Shown here in pieces: positions 26,419 to 35,536 of a DNA stretch of 64,000 nucleotides. The number at the start of each line of letters is the position of its first letter. Within the stretch, counting starts at the first letter, position 1. Origin of the DNA: Sphingobium fluviale (GTDB taxonomy: Bacteria; Pseudomonadota; Alphaproteobacteria; Sphingomonadales; Sphingomonadaceae). The DNA lies in assembly GCF_004122115.1 (NCBI RefSeq), contig NZ_SBKP01000009.1:62001-126000 (forward strand). The letters are read 5' to 3'. Both the position numbers and the translations under genes were made by a program. Under the pieces are notes generated by a model. It was not told the DNA's origin. It saw only the letters and a list, made by a program, of their open reading frames with translations, and ran no database searches.

Positions 26419-28353
26419 ATGTCGTCCTCCCCACCGCCCATCATCCCCGATCGTTTCAGCGAGGAGAAGGCGGCCTACGCCCTGCGCGGGCTGGGCCAGC
26501 CGGATATCGAGCAGGGCGTTGCCGCGATCCGCGATACGGTGAAGACGCTCAGCCTTCAGCCCGGCGTGTATCGCATGGTCGATGCGCGGGGCGATGTGCT
26601 CTATGTGGGAAAGGCCAAGGCGCTCAAGAACCGGGTGACGAACTACACCCAGATCACCCGCCTGCCCAAGCGCCTGCAACGCATGGTGGCGCAAACCCGC
26701 TCGATGACCATCGTCACCACCGGCACGGAAGCGGAGGCGCTGCTGCTGGAGGCACAGCTCATCAAGCGATATCGCCCGCCATACAATGTGCTGCTGAGGG
26801 ACGACAAGAGCTTCCCCTATATCCTGCTGCGGCAGGATCATGAGTTCCCGCGCATCCAGAAGCATCGCGGCGCGCGCAAGGCGCCGGGGCGCTATTTCGG
26901 CCCCTATGCCAGCGGCGGCGCGGTTAATCGCACGCTAAACGCGATGCAAAAGCTGTTCCTGCTGCGCAGCTGCACAGACGGCTTCTTCGCCAACCGTTCC
27001 CGCCCGTGCCTGCTCTATCAGATCCGGCGTTGCTCCGCGCCCTGCGTCGGGCGGATCGATGCGGCGGGCTATGCCGAGCTGGTGGCGGATGCGGACGCGT
27101 TTCTTGCCGGCAAGGGCAACGGGGTGCAGGCCAAACTTGCGGGCGCGATGCAGCAGGCGTCCGAGGCGATGGACTATGAGCTGGCAGCGGTGTTTCGCGA
27201 CAGGCTAAAGGCGCTGACCTTTGTGCAGACCTCTCAGGCGATCAACGGCGAGGGGCTGGAGGATGCGGACGTGTTCGCGCTGGCCGCGCAGGGTGGGGCG
27301 ATGTGCATCCAGGCTTTCTTCATCCGCGGCGGGCAGAATTGCGGTAGCCATTCGATCTTCCCCGTCCATACGGCGGAGGTGGACGAGGGCGAGGTGATGA
27401 CGAGCTTCCTCGCGCAATTCTATCAGGATGCGCCCCCGCCGCCGGTGCTGGTGCTCGACCGTGCGTTAGAGGATGGGCCGGTGCTGGCCGAGGCACTCTC
27501 GGTCAAGGCCGGGCGCAAGGTGCGGATCGAGGCGCCGCAGCGGGGCGGCAAGGCCAAGCTGATCGAGCAGGCACGGCGCAATGCCGCCGAGGCATTGCAA
27601 CGGCGGCAAGCAGAGAGCGCCAGCCAGACCAAGCTGCTGCGCGATCTCGCCGAGCTGTTTGACCTGCCCGAACCGCCGGGGCGCATCGAGATATACGACA
27701 ACAGCCATATTCAGGGCAGCCATGCGCTGGGCGCGATGGTGGTGGCGGGGCCGGAGGGCTTTCGCAAGAACCAGTATCGCAAGTTCAACATCAAGAACCC
27801 GGAGACGCTGCCGGGCGACGACTTTGGCATGATGCGCGAGGTGTTCAGCCGCCGCTTTGCCCGCGCGCAGGCGGAAGACCCCGATCGGGAAGAGGGCGAA
27901 TGGCCGGACCTGGTGCTGATCGACGGCGGCAAGGGGCAACTCTCTGCTGCGCGCGCAATGCTGGAGGAGCTGGGCGTGGAGGATGTGCCGCTGGTCGGCG
28001 TCGCCAAGGGGCCGTTTCACGGGCGTGACGGGCGCGAAATCTTCCATCTGCCAGACGGGCGGGAGATCAGCCTGGCGGTAAACGACCCGCTGTTGTTCTA
28101 TGTCCAGCGCCTGCGCGACGAGGCGCATCGCTTCGTCATCGGCGCGCACCGGGGCAAGCGCAGCAAGGCGATCACCACCTCCTCGCTCGATGAGGTGCCG
28201 GGCATCGGCCCTGCGCGCAAGAAGGCGCTGCTGATGCATTTCGGCACGGCGCGCGCGGTGAAGGACGCGCGGCTGGAGGATTTGCAACGGGCGCCGGGCG
28301 TTTCGGACAAGGTGGCGCAGATGATCTATGATTATTTCCATGGAGACGGGTGA
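26419..28353 (+). CDS. uvrC: Excinuclease ABC subunit C
   Basis: 644 residues from MSSSPPPIIPDRF. An N-terminal GIY-YIG nuclease (PGVYRMVDARGDVLYVGKAK), a UvrB-binding UVR motif (QQASEAMDYELAAVFRD), a C-terminal RNase H-like nuclease (RIEIYDNSHIQGSHALGAMV and LVLIDGGKGQLSAA) and HhH motifs (EVPGIGPARKKALLMHFG) are in order. It makes both incisions in nucleotide-excision repair. It is followed three bases later by recO. Confidence 0.96.
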   Translation: MSSSPPPIIPDRFSEEKAAYALRGLGQPDIEQGVAAIRDTVKTLSLQPGVYRMVDARGDVLYVGKAKALKNRVTNYTQITRLPKRLQRMVAQTRSMTIVTTGTEAEALLLEAQLIKRYRPPYNVLLRDDKSFPYILLRQDHEFPRIQKHRGARKAPGRYFGPYASGGAVNRTLNAMQKLFLLRSCTDGFFANRSRPCLLYQIRRCSAPCVGRIDAAGYAELVADADAFLAGKGNGVQAKLAGAMQQASEAMDYELAAVFRDRLKALTFVQTSQAINGEGLEDADVFALAAQGGAMCIQAFFIRGGQNCGSHSIFPVHTAEVDEGEVMTSFLAQFYQDAPPPPVLVLDRALEDGPVLAEALSVKAGRKVRIEAPQRGGKAKLIEQARRNAAEALQRRQAESASQTKLLRDLAELFDLPEPPGRIEIYDNSHIQGSHALGAMVVAGPEGFRKNQYRKFNIKNPETLPGDDFGMMREVFSRRFARAQAEDPDREEGEWPDLVLIDGGKGQLSAARAMLEELGVEDVPLVGVAKGPFHGRDGREIFHLPDGREISLAVNDPLLFYVQRLRDEAHRFVIGAHRGKRSKAITTSSLDEVPGIGPARKKALLMHFGTARAVKDARLEDLQRAPGVSDKVAQMIYDYFHGDG

Positions 28354-28356
28354 GGC

Positions 28357-29097
28357 GTGGCGGGTCTGACCACGCCTGCCATACTCTGTGCCGTGCGGGC
28401 GCATGGCGAGCATGGGGCGGTGGTGCGCGCGCTGACGCCAGATAACGGCCTGATGGCGGGCTATGTGCGCGGTGGACGATCCCGCGCGATGCGGCCGGTG
28501 CTGATGCCCGGCAACCGGGTGCAGGCCGAGTTTCGCGCCCGCACGGCGGAGCAGCTTGCGTCGCTGACCGTCGAACTGGTGCATAGCATCGCGCCGATCT
28601 TGGCCGAGCCGCTGCCCGCCGCGGCGATAGAATGGGTATGCGCGCTCACCGCCGTGGCGCTGCCGGAGGAGAGCGGCTATCCCGCGCTTTATGAAGCGCT
28701 GGGCGCGGTGCTGGACGCTATCGAGGCGGCGCCCGCTGCGCGGGGCTGGGCGGTGGCGCTGGTGCGCTATGAGCTGTTGTTGCTCGCGCATCTCGGCTTT
28801 GGGCTGGACCTGACTGGCTGCGCGACGACCGACGCGGGGCCGGAGAGCCTGCGCTATGTTTCGCCCCGCACCGGCGCGGGCGTGTCTGCCGAGGGCGCTC
28901 AAGGCTATGAGGCGAAGTTGCTCCCTCTCCCCCCCTTTCTGCGCGAAGGCGGCATGGCTGCGGACTGGGCGGAAATTCTCGCCGCCCTCGCGCTCACCCG
29001 CCACTTCCTTGAACGATCGGTGCTGACAGAGCGGCGGGCGGATGTGCTCGATGGGCGGGACAGGCTGGTCGATCGGCTCAAAAGAGCGGTTGCGTGA
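28357..29097 (+). CDS. recO: DNA repair protein RecO
   Basis: 246 residues with a GTG start. An N-terminal OB fold ([22 protein letters not shown]) and a helical C-terminal domain ([22 protein letters not shown]) match RecO. It loads RecA on SSB-coated DNA with RecR. The four zinc cysteines of some RecO proteins are not all present; only one is seen near the expected site, as in many alphaproteobacterial RecO. It is coupled to uvrC by a 3-base gap. Confidence 0.88.
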   Translation: MAGLTTPAILCAVRAHGEHGAVVRALTPDNGLMAGYVRGGRSRAMRPVLMPGNRVQAEFRARTAEQLASLTVELVHSIAPILAEPLPAAAIEWVCALTAVALPEESGYPALYEALGAVLDAIEAAPAARGWAVALVRYELLLLAHLGFGLDLTGCATTDAGPESLRYVSPRTGAGVSAEGAQGYEAKLLPLPPFLREGGMAADWAEILAALALTRHFLERSVLTERRADVLDGRDRLVDRLKRAVA

Positions 29098-29143
29098 TCG
29101 CCCGCGCGCCCATATGCGTGCGCGCGACAAGGGAGAAGTATAC

Positions 29144-30184
29144 ATGCTGGTAGCGGTTTTTGCGGGCGATGGCATCGGGCCGGAGATCATGGCGCAGGCG
29201 CGCCGGGTGCTGGATGCGCTCGATCTCGGCTTGCGCTTCGAGGAAGGGCTGGTCGGCGGCGCGGCCTATAAGGCGGTCGGCCATCCGCTGCCCCCGGAGA
29301 CGCTGGATGTGGCGAAGCGCGCAGACGCCATTCTGTTTGGCGCGGTGGGCGATTTCGACTGCGATCATCTGGAGCGGCATCTGCGCCCGGAGCAGGCAAT
29401 CCTCGGCCTGCGCAAGGCGCTGACCCTCTTCTCGAACCTGCGCCCGGCCAAGGTGTTCCCCCAGCTTGCGGGTGCATCGGCGCTCAAGCAGGAGGTCGCC
29501 TCCGCCATCGATCTGCTGATCGTGCGTGAGCTGAACGGCGACGTCTATTTCGGCGAGAAGGGCATGCGCAAGACCGCCGATGGCCTGCGCGAGGGTTATG
29601 ACGTGATGTCCTATAACGAGGCCGAAGTGCGTCGCATCGCGCACAGCGCGTTCAAGGCGGCGCAGGTGCGGCGCGGCAAGCTCTGCTCGGTCGACAAGGC
29701 GAATGTTCTGGAAACCAGCCAGCTCTGGCGCGATGTGGTGATCGAGGTTGCTGCCGAGTATCCCGATGTGGAGCTGAGCCACATGTATGTCGATAATGCG
29801 GCGATGCAGCTGGTGCGCAATCCGGGCCAGTTCGACGTGATCGTCACCGGCAACCTGTTTGGCGATATCCTCTCCGATCAGGCGAGCATGTGCGTGGGGT
29901 CTATCGGCATGCTGGCGTCTGCCTCATTGGATGCGAACGGCAAGGGGCTTTACGAGCCGATCCACGGTTCCGCGCCGGATATTGCGGGGCAGGGCAAAGC
30001 CAATCCGCTCGCCACCATCCTCTCCGCCGCGATGATGCTGCGCTATTCGCTGGGCATGGCGGAGGCTGCGGACCGGATCGAAGGCGCGGTGGCCAAGGCG
30101 CTGGAAGGCGGCGCCCGCAGCTTTGATCTCGGTGGAACGATGACGACGCAGCAAATGGGAGACGCCGTGCTTGCGGTGCTGTAA
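29144..30184 (+). CDS. leuB: 3-isopropylmalate dehydrogenase
   Basis: 346 residues from [16 protein letters not shown], with GGGAGAAG upstream. The NAD-dependent beta-decarboxylating dehydrogenase motif is [20 protein letters not shown]; substrate-binding arginines lie in [11 protein letters not shown] and [13 protein letters not shown]. It performs the third step of leucine synthesis. leuCD are not adjacent. Confidence 0.95.
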   Translation: MLVAVFAGDGIGPEIMAQARRVLDALDLGLRFEEGLVGGAAYKAVGHPLPPETLDVAKRADAILFGAVGDFDCDHLERHLRPEQAILGLRKALTLFSNLRPAKVFPQLAGASALKQEVASAIDLLIVRELNGDVYFGEKGMRKTADGLREGYDVMSYNEAEVRRIAHSAFKAAQVRRGKLCSVDKANVLETSQLWRDVVIEVAAEYPDVELSHMYVDNAAMQLVRNPGQFDVIVTGNLFGDILSDQASMCVGSIGMLASASLDANGKGLYEPIHGSAPDIAGQGKANPLATILSAAMMLRYSLGMAEAADRIEGAVAKALEGGARSFDLGGTMTTQQMGDAVLAVL

Positions 30185-30193
30185 GGTAAAGAT

Positions 30194-31402
30194 ATGAAAC
30201 GAGACACAGGCCAGAATCGCGCGATCACCTCCAAATGGCGGCCCGCCACGCAGGCGGTGCGCGGGGGCACATGGCGCAGCGAGCAGGGCGAGACGTCAGA
30301 GGCGATCTTCGTCACCTCCGGCTATAGCTATGACGACGCGCAGAGCGTTGCCGCGCGCTTTGCGGGCGAGGAACCGGGGATGACCTATTCCCGCACCCAG
30401 AACCCGACGGTGCAGATGCTGGAGGAGCGCATCGCCCTGATGGAGGGCGCCGAGGCATGCCGCGTACAGGCGAGCGGCATGGCCGCCATGTCTGCCGCGA
30501 TGCTCTGTTACCTGTCGGCGGGCGATCACATGGTCATCGCGCGCGCCGCCTTCGGGCCGACACGCTGGGTGACGGACAATCTGCTGCCGCGCTTCGGCAT
30601 CGAGGTGACGCCGGTGGACGGGCGGGATAATGATGCCTGGGCAAAGGCGATAAAGCCCAACACCAAGATGTTCTTCTTCGAAACGCCCGCCAACCCGACG
30701 ATGGACATCGTGGACATCCGCGCGGTGTGCGCGCTGGCGCGCGAGCATGGCATATTGAGCGTGGTGGACAACGCCTTCGCGTCGTCTGCGCTGCAACGTC
30801 CGCTGGAGCTGGGGGCGGATGTCGTCGCCTATGCCGCCACCAAGCTGATGGACGGGCAGGGGCGCGTGCTCGCCGGTGCGGTCTGCGGTTCGGCGGATTT
30901 CATCAACAATAAGCTGCTGCCCTATCAGCGCAACACCGGGCCGATCCTCTCTCCGTTCAGCGCCTGGGTGGTGCTGAAGGGGCTGGAGACGCTCGATCTG
31001 CGCGCGGTGAAGCAATCCGAGAACGCGCTCGAAGTCGGGCGCTTTCTGGAGCAGCGGGTGCCGCGCGTGCTGTTCCCCGGCCTGCCCAGCCACCCGCAGC
31101 ACGCCCTGACGATGAGCCAGATGCGCTATGCCGGGCCGATCTTCTCCTTTGAGGTAGAGGGCGGGCGCGATAAGGCGATGGCCGTTCTCAACGCGCTCTC
31201 GCTGATCGACATCTCCAACAATATCGGTGATGCGAAATCGCTGATGACCCACCCGGCCAGCACCACGCACAGCAGCCTCTCTCCAGCCGTGCGGGCGGAC
31301 ATGGGCGTGACCGAGGGTATGGTGCGCATCAATGTCGGCCTTGAAGATCCACAGGATCTTATCGACGATCTGGATCAGGCATTGACGCAGGTCGGGCTTT
31401 AG
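30194..31402 (+). CDS. metZ: O-succinylhomoserine sulfhydrylase
   Basis: 402 residues. A Cys/Met-metabolism PLP fold has the Schiff-base Lys in YAATKLMDGQGRVLAG and the Tyr-rich entry FVTSGYSYDDAQ. MetZ uses sulfide and O-succinylhomoserine to form homocysteine directly. O-acetylhomoserine specificity is also possible. It starts ten bases after leuB, with AAGGTAAAG as ribosome site. Confidence 0.9.
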   Translation: MKRDTGQNRAITSKWRPATQAVRGGTWRSEQGETSEAIFVTSGYSYDDAQSVAARFAGEEPGMTYSRTQNPTVQMLEERIALMEGAEACRVQASGMAAMSAAMLCYLSAGDHMVIARAAFGPTRWVTDNLLPRFGIEVTPVDGRDNDAWAKAIKPNTKMFFFETPANPTMDIVDIRAVCALAREHGILSVVDNAFASSALQRPLELGADVVAYAATKLMDGQGRVLAGAVCGSADFINNKLLPYQRNTGPILSPFSAWVVLKGLETLDLRAVKQSENALEVGRFLEQRVPRVLFPGLPSHPQHALTMSQMRYAGPIFSFEVEGGRDKAMAVLNALSLIDISNNIGDAKSLMTHPASTTHSSLSPAVRADMGVTEGMVRINVGLEDPQDLIDDLDQALTQVGL

Positions 31403-31418
31403 GGGAGTCTCTAGCGGC

Positions 31419-31817
31419 ATGAAGGCCTTCTTCCCTTATTATGCCGCGACGGACGACATCATCGTACGCGTATCGGTCAGCTTCCTGCCGGAACAGTCAG
31501 AGCCGGGGCGGGGGCGCTGGTTCTGGGCCTATCATGTGCGCATCGAGAACGAGGGCGATGCGCCGGTGCAGCTCCTCACCCGCCGCTGGTCGATTACTGA
31601 CGGGCGCGGGGCGATCCATCATGTCGAGGGTGAGGGCGTGGTCGGCGAACAGCCCGTGATCCACCCCAATTCATCCTATGATTATGTGTCGGGCTGCCCG
31701 CTCAACACCTCTACCGGGGTGATGGAGGGGCATTACACCATGGTCGCGGCGGATGGGCGGATGCTGCGCGTCGCTATCCCGCGCTTTGCGCTGGTGGCGC
31801 CGGCCGAGGCGGAGTGA
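31419..31817 (+). CDS. apaG: ApaG-domain protein
   Basis: 132 residues of one FN3-like ApaG domain (RGRWFWAYHVRIENEGD, LLTRRWSITDGRG, VVGEQPVIHPNSSYDYVSG, MEGHYTMVAADG). Linked in other bacteria to divalent-cation phenotypes and to ApaH; mechanism unclear. It starts 16 bases after metZ, so it is probably co-transcribed. Confidence 0.92.
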   Translation: MKAFFPYYAATDDIIVRVSVSFLPEQSEPGRGRWFWAYHVRIENEGDAPVQLLTRRWSITDGRGAIHHVEGEGVVGEQPVIHPNSSYDYVSGCPLNTSTGVMEGHYTMVAADGRMLRVAIPRFALVAPAEAE

Positions 31818-31824
31818 GGCGGCG

Positions 31825-32622
31825 GTGAAGCGGACGCATCTACCCCTGAATGGCCTGCGCGTGCTCGATGCGGCGGCGCGGCATCTGAGCTTCACCCGCG
31901 CGGCGGACGAGCTGGCGGTGACGCCCGCCGCCGTGGGGCAACAGATCAGGGCGCTGGAGGACATGCTCGGCGTCGTGCTGTTTCGGCGCACGCCCAAGGG
32001 GCTGGAGCTGACGCCGGAGACCGAAGGCGCGCTCGATGCGTTGCGCGGCGGCTTCCTGATGTTCGAGGAGGCGGTGCATGCGATGCAGGCCGGGCAATCG
32101 TCCAGCGCGCTCGCCATCGCCGCGCCGCGGGACATCAGCGCCGCCTGGCTGCTGCCCAAACTCACGGCCTATGCCGCCGCGCACGAGGATTTGCGCTTCA
32201 CGCTTATCGCTGCCGATACCCCGCCTGACTTTGCCGAGGCCAATCTCGATCTTGCCGTGGTGCTGGCCGATGGGCCGGGCGAACATGAGGGTTTGGCCAT
32301 GGACGAGATGCACTATGTCACGGTCGAAGCGCAGGATGGCAGAGGCGCTGAAGGCTGGATCGAGTGGCCCGGCGCGATGGCAACGGGCGAGCCGGGATGC
32401 GTCAGCGTGGCGGATGGAGGCCTTGCGATCGCGGCTGCGGCGGCTGGGCTGGGCCGCGCGAGCGTGCCCCGCCTTCTGGCGCAGATGTCCATCGACACCG
32501 GGCGCGTGAGGCAGGTGGGCAAGCATATCGGCGGGCCGCAGGGCTATTGGCTCGTCGCCCCCACGCCGCAATGGCGGCAGAAAAAGGTCAAGGCGCTGGT
32601 CGCGGCTCTGGTGGAAGGATAG
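31825..32622 (+). CDS. LysR-type regulator, GcvA-like
   Basis: 265 residues from a GTG at 31825, seven bases after apaG. The winged HTH begins LPLNGLRVLDAAARHLSF with a TPAAVGQQIRALEDMLGVVLF recognition region, typical of the GcvA branch. The effector domain is shorter than usual (about 170 residues). No target gene is obvious; it could be the last gene of the leuB-metZ-apaG run. Confidence 0.85.
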   Translation: MKRTHLPLNGLRVLDAAARHLSFTRAADELAVTPAAVGQQIRALEDMLGVVLFRRTPKGLELTPETEGALDALRGGFLMFEEAVHAMQAGQSSSALAIAAPRDISAAWLLPKLTAYAAAHEDLRFTLIAADTPPDFAEANLDLAVVLADGPGEHEGLAMDEMHYVTVEAQDGRGAEGWIEWPGAMATGEPGCVSVADGGLAIAAAAAGLGRASVPRLLAQMSIDTGRVRQVGKHIGGPQGYWLVAPTPQWRQKKVKALVAALVEG

Positions 32623-32801
32623 CTCTCTGCGCTTGTACTGGCAGAGCCTACCGGGCGCTGAACGCAGCGCGCTCTAGGCTCACCCATGCCCGGCATGTGG
32701 CGCTGTATCGACCGGCAAAGCCCTTGAATAGCATCAAAGCATCGCTTTCAATTTCTGCCAAATCTGCCAATCTCGGATGATAACGGGGAAGGTCTGTCGG
32801 G

Positions 32802-33767
32802 ATGGGAATAGCGGTTTGGGGAGCGGCGCTCGGCGCGTTCATAGGCTTTATACTCGGAGACTTCTCCGAATTCGGCTTCTTTTTCGGCGGAGTGGTCGGC
32901 GGCGGCATGGGCGTCTGGCTGCGCAAGATCATCCGGCGGGAAATTGCCGATGCGGTGCATGCGGCGCTCCCGGTTAACCAGCCGCCTGCGCCGATAGCCG
33001 AGGCCGCGCGGCCACCAGCCACTGCCAGTATAAGACAGGCGGCGCCTCAGCCCGCCACACAAGCGACGGTGGACGACCCACCTGCTCTGCCAGAAGAAGC
33101 ACCTGTGCTGCCAAGCATCGCGCCATCGGTGCCGCGAGTCCGGGCGCCCGTTGCGGCTGCGCACGAAGCACCGCCTCCCGGCCCGGTTGAGGTGATCATC
33201 GGCAAAGCGCGAGACTGGCTGCTGGGCGGCAACACCATCGTGCGGGTGGGCATCGTCATTCTGTTCCTGGGCCTCGTGTTCCTTGTTCGCTTCGCTGCGA
33301 TGGCGGGCATGTTCCCGATCGAGATACGGCTGGCGCTGGTGGCCGCGGTGGGCGTCGCGCTGCTGGCGATCGGGCTGAAAAAGCGGGCCGAGCGCCCGCC
33401 ATTTGCGCTGTCGTTGCAGGGCGCAGGCATCGCGGTGCTGTATCTCACGGTGTTTGCCGCCGCGCGCGGATATGGCATGATGCCGCCGTTTGCCGCATTC
33501 GCGCTGATGATCCTGTTCGCAGCGCTCGGTTGCGCCCTCGCAGTCATGCAGAATTCGCTGGCGATGGCATTTATTGCGTTCCTCGGCGGCTTTGCTGTGC
33601 CGGTGCTGGTGGGCGGCCAGAGCGAGACGCCGCTCGGTCTGTTTGCGTATATGACGACGCTGAATGTCGCTATTTTCGGTATCGCCTGGAAAAAGAGCTG
33701 GCGGCCGCTCAACCTGCTGGGCTTTGTCGCCACATGTCCGCCGTCAGCACCAATGGCACAGATTTGA
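32802..33767 (+). pseudogene. DUF2339 membrane protein, truncated by an IS3-family element
   Basis: 311 genuine codons end exactly at 33734; ten IS-encoded residues (CPPSAPMAQI) follow before a stop. The start has membrane-active MGIAVWGAALGAFIGFILGD, then a Pro/Ala-rich linker and seven or more helices (NTIVRVGIVILFLGLVFLV onward). DUF2339 proteins usually have some 850-1000 residues with over 20 helices, so about two-thirds is missing. The remainder is not found anywhere to the right in this window. Probably non-functional. Confidence 0.88.
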
Positions 33768-33799
33768 GGTTGTGATTTAAGGAGGGTTGGGGCTTCGTC

Positions 33800-34078
33800 G
33801 TAGTGACGAAGGAACGAATCTATGGACGCCTCCCGCGCAAGGTAGTTTCTCGATGTTGCTCCGGCATTGGATGCGTGAATCTATCCGGCCTGTTGATTGA
33901 GGTGTTTTCGCCCCTGGCCATGATGGGAATCCGCGCGGTTCAGTGCCTTTTAAGATGAGCGGCCTCGAGGGCCATCGTTCCTTACAGGCTGTGAAGCGGC
34001 GGTCCGTGCCGTTACACCATCAAGTCTTCACCTCGCATTTGTAACCTCTGATCAGATTGCGGCCCGCTGCCCGAACGG
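33800..34078 (-). ncRNA. Candidate guide (seek/bridge) RNA region of the IS110-type element
   Basis: Non-coding stretch downstream of the transposase stop, on the transposase strand. IS110-family recombinases are guided by an element-encoded RNA; in the IS1111 subgroup this is reported downstream of the gene. Small stems are visible, such as GGCC-TCGAG-GGCC near 33961. The RNA ends and guide loops were not determined, so this is a location prediction only. Confidence 0.4.
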
Positions 34079-35077
34079 TCACGCCATTTTGTAACTTTCG
34101 CCGCTTCGCAACATCGCCCAGGCCATGCGAGCAGTCTTGTTTGCCATGGCGACGAGTGTCTTGTTGTGGCCTGCCCTTGATTGCAGTTCCTGCGCCCATT
34201 TTGAACGCCGGTCGTCATGCTTGGCGATCCGCAGCAACGCAGACCGTGCACCATGTATCAGCTGGCGCCTCAGGTAATGATTGGCTCTGTTCCCGATACC
34301 ACCGAGCCTTGGCTTTCCGCCGGTCGTGTATTGTCGCGGAACCAGTCCAATCCAGGCAGAAAGGGCTCGGCCGGATGCGAAGTGTCGGCCATCGTCAATT
34401 GCGGCGATGAGGGAGGTTGCGACAATCGGTCCTACCCCCGGCAGCGTAGTCAGACGTTTGCAACGATCGTCTCTCCGGCAGATATCAACCAGCATGTCAT
34501 CCAGAGTGGATACTCTGGCATCCAAGTCGCGATACTCCTCGACGAGCTTCAGGAACAGGTCCTTCGCCAAGTGCGATAGTTCGGCAATTTCGATCATCTT
34601 GTCGACCTGCAGCCGGAACCGGGACGCACCTGCCGGCATGACGACGCCATACTCGGCCAAAAGACCACGAGTGTGATTGATCAACGCGGTGCGCTGCACG
34701 ATCAGTCTGTCACGCGTTCGGTGCAGAGCTTGCAGATCCTGCTGTTCGACGCTCTTCAGCGGCACGAACCGCATGGTTGGCCTGTTGGCAGCTTCGAAAA
34801 TGGCTTCGGCATCAACCGCATCATTCTTCGATCCCTTCACGAATGGCTTGACGAAACGCGGATGGATCAGGCGAACGGCATAACTCAGCGCCTCGAAGAC
34901 GCGGCCCCAGTGGTGTGAACTGGCGCAGGCTTCCATCGCGACCGACTGCGGTTGCAATCTGGTCACCGCATCGACCAGCTTTGCCCTGCTAACCTTCCGC
35001 GAGATTACCTCACCTTCGCAAGTGATCCCGTAGATGTGAAAAGACTGCTTGCCCAAATCGATCGCTAGCATTTGCAT
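34079..35077 (-). CDS. IS110-family DEDD recombinase
   Basis: 332 residues from MQMLAIDLGKQSFHIYG, with GAGGAG eight bases upstream of the 35077 start. The RuvC-like DEDD domain shows Asp in LAIDLGK, Glu in AMEACASSHHW and Asp residues in KNDAVDAEAI. The C-terminal Tnp domain has TLPGVGPIVATSLIAAI and GIGNRANHYLRRQLIHGARS. Intact in length, so probably active. Encoded opposite to the host IS3 genes. Confidence 0.93.
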   Translation of the reverse strand: MQMLAIDLGKQSFHIYGITCEGEVISRKVSRAKLVDAVTRLQPQSVAMEACASSHHWGRVFEALSYAVRLIHPRFVKPFVKGSKNDAVDAEAIFEAANRPTMRFVPLKSVEQQDLQALHRTRDRLIVQRTALINHTRGLLAEYGVVMPAGASRFRLQVDKMIEIAELSHLAKDLFLKLVEEYRDLDARVSTLDDMLVDICRRDDRCKRLTTLPGVGPIVATSLIAAIDDGRHFASGRALSAWIGLVPRQYTTGGKPRLGGIGNRANHYLRRQLIHGARSALLRIAKHDDRRSKWAQELQSRAGHNKTLVAMANKTARMAWAMLRSGESYKMA

Positions 35078-35149
35078 GTGATGAACTCCTCTTCCCGGTC
35101 GCTGTGGCAACATGCTCGGCCCGCTTGCGGGAGGCGTCCATCCCATAAG

Positions 35150-35536
35150 ATGAAGGCTCAACCCTCCTTGAAAAAATCGCCGACAAAGGCCCCTGCTGAG
35201 CGAGTTGTGAAGGATATTCGGCGCCAGACCCGTCGCCACTTCTCGGCTGAAGACAAGATCCGCATCGTGCTCGACGGGCTGCGTGGCGAGGACAGCATTG
35301 CCGAGCTGTGCCGCAAAGAAGGCATCGCGCAGAGCCTGTATTACACCTGGTCGAAAGAGTTCATGGAAGCGGGCAAGCGCCGCCTGGCTGGTGATACCGC
35401 CCGTGCCGCGACCACTGGCGAGGTGCAGGACCTGCGCCGCGAAGCCCGCGCCCTGAAGGAATGCGTGGCCGACCTGACGCTGGAAAACCGGCTGCTCAAA
35501 AAAAGCATGATTGCGGATGGGGGCGACGAAGAATGA
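35150..35536 (+). CDS. IS3-family OrfA, start replaced by the nested IS110 end
   Basis: 128 residues if read from the ATG at 35150; that ATG and the first codons (MKAQPSL) lie in the IS110 end, not in IS3. Genuine OrfA sequence resumes at about KKSPTKAPAERVVKDIRRQ, followed by the HTH (SIAELCRKEGIAQSLYYTW) and a leucine-zipper tail (ALKECVADLTLENRLLKKSM). The insertion thus cut OrfA at its very start but happens to leave an in-frame ATG. Expression would need a promoter reading out of the IS110 end. Confidence 0.82.
   Translation: MKAQPSLKKSPTKAPAERVVKDIRRQTRRHFSAEDKIRIVLDGLRGEDSIAELCRKEGIAQSLYYTWSKEFMEAGKRRLAGDTARAATTGEVQDLRREARALKECVADLTLENRLLKKSMIADGGDEE
35498..35504 (+). promoter_or_regulatory. 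A7 slippery site for programmed -1 frameshifting
   Basis: Seven A in CTCAAAAAAAGCATG near the end of orfA. The orfB reading frame is -1 relative to orfA and open across this site, so slippage gives an OrfAB fusion continuing as KKHDCGWGRRRMRYPAS. This is the standard IS3-family control of transposase. Confidence 0.7.

Larger units (their letters stand above)
33779..35169 (-). mobile_element. IS110-family (IS1111-like) element inserted in the IS3 leader
   Basis: The inverted pair AAGGAGGGTTG (33779-33789) and CAACCCTCCTT (35159-35169) is extended by a further matching block: ATGGACGCCTCCCGC (33823-33837) against the complement GCGGGAGGCGTCCAT (about 35127-35141). Subterminal inverted repeats and a roughly 280-base non-coding 3' side fit the IS1111 subgroup. 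It separates the IS3 left end from orfA. Exact outer ends may extend a few bases beyond these repeats. Confidence 0.78.

Noticed and set aside
27466-29190. 574-codon minus-strand open frame
   Set aside because: Antisense to uvrC and recO, which carry family motifs.
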